Positions 34,192 to 38,769 of a DNA stretch of 38,769 nt are shown here, one piece after another (the stretch's first letter is position 1; each line of letters begins with the position of its first letter). The notes below the pieces were generated by a model that saw only the letters and a list, made by a program, of their open reading frames with translations, searched no databases and had not been told where the DNA came from. Source of the DNA: Burkholderiales bacterium (lineage in GTDB: Bacteria > Pseudomonadota > Gammaproteobacteria > Burkholderiales > JAEUOS01); assembly GCA_016790695.1 (NCBI GenBank), contig JAEUOS010000057.1:1-38769 (forward strand). Reading direction: 5' to 3'. The translations under genes and the position numbers were made by a program.

Positions 34192-34665
34192 ATGCGAATC
34201 AGCGATCTCGTCTGGGCGTTCGCCATCGCGCTCCTCGCGGCGCTGGTGCTGGTGCATGTCCAGTCGTTTCCGCCGATGCCCGGCCAGAAGTTCGGGCCGG
34301 CCGTGTATCCGGGACTGATTGCCTGCGGCCTCCTGGTCTGCGCGGTCCTGCTCCTGGCGCGCGGCTGGAAGGCGCGGCGCCAGGCCGCCCTGATCGAGCC
34401 GATGGCGTGGTGGCGCGATCGCGACCTGGTGGTCGGCTTCTGGCTGATCGTCGCCGTGCTCGCGGCCTACACCGCCGTCTCGGAGGCGATCGGCTTCATC
34501 CCGGTGGCGATCGTCGCGCTGCTCGCGCTGAACCTGGCGTTCCGCGTCCGGCCTCCGGTCGCGCTCGCCGTGGCGGTCCTCGGCACCCTGCTGGTCCACA
34601 CCATCTTCTACAAGGGCCTGCGCGTTCCCCTGCCCTGGGGCGTGCTCAAGTCCCTGGCCTGGTAA
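34192..34665 (+). CDS. tctB: TctB-family small membrane subunit of the TTT transporter
   Basis: 157 residues with four membrane helices: VWAFAIALLAALVLVHV, GLIACGLLVCAVLLLARG, LVVGFWLIVAVLAAYTAV and VAIVALLALNLAF/VALAVAVLGTLLVHTIFY. The first loop QSFPPMPGQKFGPAVYPGLIA is the typical TctB signature. It partners TctA to form the permease; its exact role is unknown. The stop is three bases before the tctA start, so the two are translationally coupled. Confidence 0.92.
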   Translation: MRISDLVWAFAIALLAALVLVHVQSFPPMPGQKFGPAVYPGLIACGLLVCAVLLLARGWKARRQAALIEPMAWWRDRDLVVGFWLIVAVLAAYTAVSEAIGFIPVAIVALLALNLAFRVRPPVALAVAVLGTLLVHTIFYKGLRVPLPWGVLKSLAW

Positions 34666-34668
34666 CGC

Positions 34669-36165
34669 ATGCTCGCCAATCTCGCCGCCGCGTTCGCCCA
34701 GGTGTTCGATCCGTACGTGCTGGCGGTGATCCTGGGGTCGGCGGTATTCGGCCTGTTCGTCGGCGCGGTGCCCGGCCTGACCGCGACCATGGCGACCGCG
34801 CTCCTCGTGCCGGTCACCTTCTTCATGCCGCCGGTGCCCGCGATCGCCGCGATCGTCACGGCCACCGCGATGGCCATCTTCTCCGGCGACATTCCCGGCT
34901 GCCTCCTGCGCATCCCGGGCACGCCGGCCTCGGCCGCGTACACCGACGAGGCCTACGCGATGACGCGCAACGGCCAGGCCGAAGTGGCGCTCGGCGCCGG
35001 CCTGGTGTTCTCGGCCATCGGCGGCCTGTTCGGCACCGCCGTGCTGATCTCGTCGGCGCCGATGCTCGCCGAGTGGGCGATCAAGTTCTCCGACTTCGAG
35101 TACTTCTGGCTGGTGCTGCTGGGCCTGACCTGCGCGATCTTCATCGCCTCGGGTGATCCGCTCAAGGCCTTCGTCTCGCTGCTGCTCGGGCTGCTCATCG
35201 CCACCATCGGCGTCGGCAATCCGGCCGGCCATCCGCGCTTCACCTTCGGCGAGCCGAACCTGCTCTCGGGCATCTCGCTGGTGCCGATGATGGTCGGCAT
35301 GTTCGCCGTCTCCGAGGTGCTGCGCTACGCGATCAATTCCAAGCAGACGCTGGTGGTCGCCCAGGGGCGCATCGGCAACGTGTTCGCGGGCATGTGGCGC
35401 CTGACCGTCAAGTACCCGAAGTCGATCCTGCGCGGCAGCGTGCTCGGCACCCTGGTCGGCGCCCTGCCCGGGGCCGGCGCCGACATCGCCGCCTGGATGA
35501 GCTACGGCATCAGCAAGCGCTTCTCGCGCGAGCCGGAGAAGTTCGGCACCGGCCATGTCGAGGGGATCGTCGAGTCGGGGGCGGCCAACAACTCGGCGCT
35601 CGCCGGCGCCTGGATCCCCGCGCTGGTGTTCGGCATTCCCGGCGACTCGATCACGGCCATCGTCATCGGCGTGCTGTACATGAAGAACCTCAATCCCGGC
35701 CCGACGATCTTCATCAACAACCCGGTCGCGATCTACGCGGTGTTCGCGGTCTTCATCCTCGCCAACCTGCTGATGATCCCGCTGGGCTTCCTGGCGATCA
35801 AGGCGGCCAAGCGCATCCTGCAGGTGCCGCGCAACATCCTGATGCCGCTGATCCTCCTGTTCTGCATCGTCGGTTCCTACGCGATCAACAACAGCGTCTT
35901 CGACGTCGGCGTGATGCTGGTCTTCGGCCTGGTGGCCTACGTGATGGAGGAGAACGGCTTCCCCGTGGCGCCGACCATCCTCGGCGTGGTCCTGGGCGGC
36001 ATGCTGGAGGAGAACTTCATCAAGGCGATGATCAAGTCCGACGGCGACCTGACCGCCTTCTTCAGCCGGCCGATCGCGGCCACCCTCGGCGTGATCACGA
36101 TCCTGGTCTGGCTCTCGCCGCTGGTCCTGAAGCTCCTGCGCCGGCGCGCGGCGCCGCCGGCCTAG
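34669..36165 (+). CDS. tctA: TctA-family large permease subunit of the TTT transporter
   Basis: 498 residues with about 12 membrane helices. Family signatures: GLFVGAVPGLTATMATALLVP, IFSGDIPGCLLRIPGTPASAAYTDEAYAMTRNGQAEVALG, GVGNPAGHPRFTFGEPNLLSGI, LVGALPGAGADIAAWMSYGISKRFSREPEKFGTGHVEGIVESGAANNS and FGIPGDSITAIVIGVLYMKNLNPGP. The two PGxxAT-type re-entrant motifs (VPGLTAT and LPGAGAD) mark the inverted repeat thought to form the substrate site. It moves the carboxylate across the inner membrane, probably with protons or sodium. Part of the sugar-acid operon. Confidence 0.96.
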   Translation: MLANLAAAFAQVFDPYVLAVILGSAVFGLFVGAVPGLTATMATALLVPVTFFMPPVPAIAAIVTATAMAIFSGDIPGCLLRIPGTPASAAYTDEAYAMTRNGQAEVALGAGLVFSAIGGLFGTAVLISSAPMLAEWAIKFSDFEYFWLVLLGLTCAIFIASGDPLKAFVSLLLGLLIATIGVGNPAGHPRFTFGEPNLLSGISLVPMMVGMFAVSEVLRYAINSKQTLVVAQGRIGNVFAGMWRLTVKYPKSILRGSVLGTLVGALPGAGADIAAWMSYGISKRFSREPEKFGTGHVEGIVESGAANNSALAGAWIPALVFGIPGDSITAIVIGVLYMKNLNPGPTIFINNPVAIYAVFAVFILANLLMIPLGFLAIKAAKRILQVPRNILMPLILLFCIVGSYAINNSVFDVGVMLVFGLVAYVMEENGFPVAPTILGVVLGGMLEENFIKAMIKSDGDLTAFFSRPIAATLGVITILVWLSPLVLKLLRRRAAPPA

Positions 36166-36217
36166 CGCCGCGTCGCCGGCAACGCCTTCCGAGTTCCTCG
36201 TCCGTTCCTCTCCCGCC

Positions 36218-37171
36218 ATGTCCAAGACCGACCTCCTGCTCGTCTCGCCGATCCACGCCCCCACGATCGCGCAGCTCGAATCGCTCTACAACGTGCACCG
36301 CTACTGGCAGGCCGACGACAAGGCGGCGCTGCTCGCGCGCATCGCGCCGACCTGCCGCGCCGCCGCGAGTTCCGGCGGCGTCGGCCTCAAGGCCGACGCG
36401 CTGGCCGCCCTGCCCAACCTGAAGCTGCTGGCCTGCTTCGGCGTCGGCTACGACGGTGTCGACCTCGCCGCCTGCCGCGCGCACGGCGTGCGCGTGACCA
36501 ACACGCCCGACGTGCTCAACGAATGCGTCGCCGACACCACCTGGATGCTGATCCTGGCGACGGTGCGCCGCGCCGTGTTCAACGACCGCTACGTCCGCGC
36601 CGGCAAGTGGCTCGCCGGCAACGCGCCGCTCACCGACAAGGTGTGGGGCGAGACGCTGGGCATCGTCGGCCTCGGCCGCATCGGCAAGGCGATCGCGCGG
36701 CGCGCCGAGGGGTTCGGGATGAGGATCGTCTACCACGGCCGCCACCGCCAGCCCGACGTCCCCTACGAGTACTTCGCCGACCTGAAGGCGATGGCGCGCG
36801 CCGCGAAGATCCTGGTGCTGATCCTGCCCGGCGGCAAGGCCACCGAACACCTGGTCGACGCCGAGGTCCTGGCGGCGCTGGGCAAGAAGGGCTACCTGAT
36901 CAACGTCTCGCGCGGCAGCAACGTCGACGAGGCGGCGCTGCTCCAGGCGCTCCGGGACGGCAGCATCGCCGGCGCCGGGCTCGACGTCTTTGCCGACGAG
37001 CCGCGCGTGCCGGAGGCGTTCTTCGCGCTCGACAACGTGGTGCTGCAGCCGCACGTCGGCAGCGCCACCGTGCCCACGCGCGACGCCATGGGCCAGCTGG
37101 TGGTCGACAACCTCGCCGCCTACTTCGCCGGCAAGCCGCTGCTGACCGAAGTGCCGGAGACGCGCGGCTAG
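36218..37171 (+). CDS. D-isomer-specific 2-hydroxyacid dehydrogenase (GhrB-like)
   Basis: 317 residues. NAD(P)-binding motif GIVGLGRIGKAIARRAEGFGMRIVYHGR near residue 148. The catalytic Arg lies in NVSRGSNVDEAALLQAL, the Glu in DVFADEPRVPEAF and the His in QPHVGSATVPTRDAM, so the Arg-Glu-His set is intact. Arg in HGR after the motif suggests preference for NADPH, as in glyoxylate/hydroxypyruvate reductase. It reduces a 2-oxo acid to a D-2-hydroxy acid or the reverse. At the end of the operon it could use small oxo-acids released by the diketo-acid hydrolase route. It starts 52 bases after tctA. Confidence 0.92.
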   Translation: MSKTDLLLVSPIHAPTIAQLESLYNVHRYWQADDKAALLARIAPTCRAAASSGGVGLKADALAALPNLKLLACFGVGYDGVDLAACRAHGVRVTNTPDVLNECVADTTWMLILATVRRAVFNDRYVRAGKWLAGNAPLTDKVWGETLGIVGLGRIGKAIARRAEGFGMRIVYHGRHRQPDVPYEYFADLKAMARAAKILVLILPGGKATEHLVDAEVLAALGKKGYLINVSRGSNVDEAALLQALRDGSIAGAGLDVFADEPRVPEAFFALDNVVLQPHVGSATVPTRDAMGQLVVDNLAAYFAGKPLLTEVPETRG

Positions 37172-37178
37172 GCCCCGG

Positions 37179-38204
37179 ATGCCGTCCGCGAGCCCGAATG
37201 CGCCGCGGGAGACGCCCTACGCGGGATTGACGCCGGATGCGGTGATCGACGCCCTCGAGAGCGTCGGTCTCGAATGCGACGGCCGCCTGTTCGCGCTCAA
37301 TTCCTACGAGAACCGCGTCTTCCAGGTCGGCGTCGAGGACGCGGCGCCGGTGATCGCCAAGTTCTACCGGCCGCGCCGCTGGACCGATGCGCAGATTCTC
37401 GAGGAGCACGGGTTCGCCGCCGAACTCGCCGCCGCGGAAGTGCCGGTGGTCGCGCCGCTCGCGGCCGGCGGCGCGACCCTGCACCACCATGCGGGGTTTC
37501 GCTTTGCGCTGTTTCCGCGCCGCAGCGGCCGCACGCCCGAACTGGAGGACGCCGAGACGCTCAAGTGGCTGGGGCGCTATCTGGGCCGCATCCACGCCGT
37601 CGGGGCGGCGCGGCCGTTCGCCGCGCGCCCGGCGCTGGACATCGACACCTTCGGGCGCGCCTCCTACGACTGGCTGCTGGAACGGGATGTGATACCGGCG
37701 GACCTGCGCGCGCCCTGGAGCGGCGCAGCGACGCTGGCGCTCGACGCGGCGGCGCGCTGCTACGAGCGCGCCGGGGTGGCGCAGACGCTGCGCATCCACG
37801 GCGACTGCCATCCGGGCAACGTGCTGTGGGTCGAGGAGGGCGCGGCGCGCGGGCCGCACTTCGTCGACCTCGACGATGCGCGCACCGGCCCCGCGGTACA
37901 GGATCTATGGATGCTGCTGCCCGGCGAGCGCGACGCCGCCGAGCGCGCCCTGGGCCTGATCGTTTCCGGTTACGAGGATTTCCGCGACTTCGACGACCGC
38001 GAACTGCACCTGATCGAGGCCCTGCGCACGCTGCGCCTGCTGCACCACGCGGCGTGGATCGCGATGCGCTGGGACGATCCGGCGTTTCCCGCCGCCTTTC
38101 CGTGGTTCGCCGGCCCGCGCTACTGGGAAGAGCGCATCCTGGAACTCAAGGAGCAGGTCGCGGCGATGCAGGAGGCGCCGCTGCGGCCGGCGCCTCCCGC
38201 CTGA
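37179..38204 (+). CDS. srkA: Stress response kinase A (YihE/RdoA family)
   Basis: 341 residues, just over the 328 of E. coli SrkA. ATG 37179 is seven bases past the previous stop. The aminoglycoside-phosphotransferase-like fold shows the family N-terminus PDAVIDALESVGLECDGRLFALNSYENRVFQVG, Lys61 in VIAKFYRP, the catalytic loop RIHGDCHPGNVLW (Asp209, Asn214), the metal aspartate in FVDLDDARTGPAVQDLWML and the end PYWEERILELKEQ-type motif (GPRYWEERILELKEQ). It phosphorylates Ser/Thr targets and delays stress-induced death. It converges on the small heat-shock gene (9-base gap). Confidence 0.93.
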   Translation: MPSASPNAPRETPYAGLTPDAVIDALESVGLECDGRLFALNSYENRVFQVGVEDAAPVIAKFYRPRRWTDAQILEEHGFAAELAAAEVPVVAPLAAGGATLHHHAGFRFALFPRRSGRTPELEDAETLKWLGRYLGRIHAVGAARPFAARPALDIDTFGRASYDWLLERDVIPADLRAPWSGAATLALDAAARCYERAGVAQTLRIHGDCHPGNVLWVEEGAARGPHFVDLDDARTGPAVQDLWMLLPGERDAAERALGLIVSGYEDFRDFDDRELHLIEALRTLRLLHHAAWIAMRWDDPAFPAAFPWFAGPRYWEERILELKEQVAAMQEAPLRPAPPA

Positions 38205-38213
38205 GACCGCCGC

Positions 38214-38642
38214 TCAGTCGATCGACAGGCGGCGCGTCGAGGCCTGCGCCTTCTTCGGCAGGGTCAGCGCCAGCACCCCGTTTTCGTACTTGGCCTTGGC
38301 GGCGCCGGCGTCGACGTCCTGCGGCAACTGGAAGCTGCGCGACACCGCCCCGTAGTAGCGCTCCGAACGCAGCACCTTCTCGTCCCTGGTCTGCTTGTCC
38401 TCCTGCTTGACCTCGGCCGAGATGGTCACCACGCCGCCCTCGACCGAGACGTGGATGTCGTCCTTGGCGACACCCGGCACCTCGGCCTTGACGGTGTAGG
38501 CGTTGCCGCTCTCGCTGACGTCGACCTTGATCTGCGCCGGCAGCGGATCGCCGTGCAGGGGCTTGATCAGGTATCCGGGCGCGAGATCGCGGAAGAACTC
38601 GTCGAACAGGCTGCGTCCGCCGAAGGGGGCAAGGTTGGCCAT
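38214..38642 (-). CDS. Small heat-shock protein (Hsp20/alpha-crystallin family)
   Basis: 142 residues, ATG 38642 with AGGAG six bases upstream. The alpha-crystallin domain spans about 38-130: IKVDVSESGNAYTVKAEVPGVAKDDIHVSVEGGVVTISAEV, SERYYGAVSRSFQLPQDVD, and the closing AKYENGVLALTLPKK, which is the conserved A-x-x-x-n-GVL motif. The N-terminus FDEFFRDLAPGY is a common bacterial Hsp20 start. It is an ATP-independent holdase that keeps unfolded proteins soluble. The C-terminal I-x-I motif is not evident. The upstream region carries a heat-shock-type promoter and an Anr box, suggesting induction by heat and low oxygen. Confidence 0.95.
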   Translation of the reverse strand: MANLAPFGGRSLFDEFFRDLAPGYLIKPLHGDPLPAQIKVDVSESGNAYTVKAEVPGVAKDDIHVSVEGGVVTISAEVKQEDKQTRDEKVLRSERYYGAVSRSFQLPQDVDAGAAKAKYENGVLALTLPKKAQASTRRLSID

Positions 38643-38703
38643 CGTGGTCTCCTGGTGCAGGTTGGGTTGCCGCGCGACGCGCCATGCGCCGCGCCTGCAA
38701 TCA

Positions 38704-38731
38704 AAATAGCGCCGGCCCCGGCGAATTCAAG
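38704..38731 (-). promoter_or_regulatory. Sigma-32-type heat-shock promoter of hsp20
   Basis: On the minus strand CTTGAA (38731-38726), a 14-base spacer, then CGCTATTT (38711-38704). This resembles the heat-shock consensus CTTGAAA-N-CCCCATNT, with the -35 nearly perfect and the -10 weaker. The transcript would begin near 38697, leaving a ~55-base leader. Confidence 0.55.
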
Positions 38732-38749
38732 GCCGGCGCGCGCGCGCGT

Positions 38750-38763
38750 TTGACGCAGATCAA
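38750..38763 (-). promoter_or_regulatory. Anr/FNR-type box upstream of hsp20
   Basis: TTGATCTGCGTCAA on the minus strand matches TTGAT-N4-GTCAA, the Anr consensus, at all ten defined positions, and the FNR form TTGAT-N4-ATCAA at nine. Its centre is about 60 bases upstream of the predicted start, close to the -61.5 position of class I activation. It lies at the right edge of the window, so a gene beyond could share it. Confidence 0.6.
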
Positions 38764-38769
38764 GCGAGC

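Noticed and set aside
34024..36264. Minus-strand ORF (about 746 codons) opposite tctB and tctA
   Set aside because: Asp/Glu/Arg/His-rich with no motif and opposite a transporter operon with clear signatures.

Overview
The window is about 38.8 kb of very GC-rich, tightly packed bacterial chromosome. Gene content points to a betaproteobacterium of the Burkholderiales or a close relative. The pointers are a complete tripartite tricarboxylate transporter (TctC/TctB/TctA) of the kind expanded in that order, a methyltransferase-rnhA pair beside mltD, UxaA-type sugar-acid enzymes, and secreted Ala/Arg/Glu-rich proteins with a paired-Cys N-terminal segment. No rRNA, tRNA, CRISPR array, insertion sequence, integrase or phage gene was seen. 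The genus cannot be fixed from the sequence alone.

Layout. 1-2407 (minus): two secreted proteins of unknown function and the DNA polymerase III epsilon-type exonuclease dnaQ. 2367-9969 (minus): a drug-efflux neighbourhood of an RND permease, its membrane fusion protein, two tandem MFS transporters and a MarR repressor. 10045-13525 (plus): a hotdog thioesterase divergent from marR, an M20 amidohydrolase, a GNAT acetyltransferase and an FkbM methyltransferase. 13554-16998: a small secreted protein, rnhA and a SAM methyltransferase (minus), divergent from the lipoprotein murein transglycosylase mltD (plus). 17015-26368 (minus): eight genes in one direction forming a fatty-acyl or aromatic-acid beta-oxidation operon (FadB-type, thiolase, acyl-CoA dehydrogenase, SDR, thioesterase, MDR reductase, class II aldolase-like protein, SDR). 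26537-31137 (minus): a secreted metallo-beta-lactamase-fold hydrolase, a membrane class III adenylate cyclase and a UxaA-family sugar-acid dehydratase. 31318-37171 (plus): SDR, fumarylacetoacetase-family diketo-acid hydrolase, TctCBA and a D-2-hydroxyacid dehydrogenase. 37179-38642: the stress kinase SrkA (plus) and a small heat-shock protein (minus).

How the genes work together. UxaA-like dehydratase, SDR and FAH-fold hydrolase are the three steps of a non-phosphorylative sugar-acid route: dehydrate to a 2-keto-3-deoxy acid, oxidise to a 2,4-diketo acid, hydrolyse to pyruvate plus a 2-hydroxy acid. The TTT transporter would import the acid and the 2-hydroxyacid dehydrogenase would handle small oxo-acid products. 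A direct-repeat, GntR-like operator lies in the divergent promoter between the dehydratase and the SDR. The beta-oxidation block carries every core enzyme plus accessory reductases and a thioesterase.

Most genes are ordinary chromosomal genes. The most unusual observation is in front of the RND efflux operon: a 20-codon, proline-rich leader ORF with a good ribosome site, whose stop codon falls in the loop of a terminator-shaped hairpin with a T-tract, ending about 10 bases before the membrane-fusion gene. That is the architecture of a translation-dependent attenuator. A second strong regulatory call is the hsp20 promoter, which combines a heat-shock-type promoter with a perfect Anr/FNR-type box. 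No gap between called genes exceeds 300 bases.
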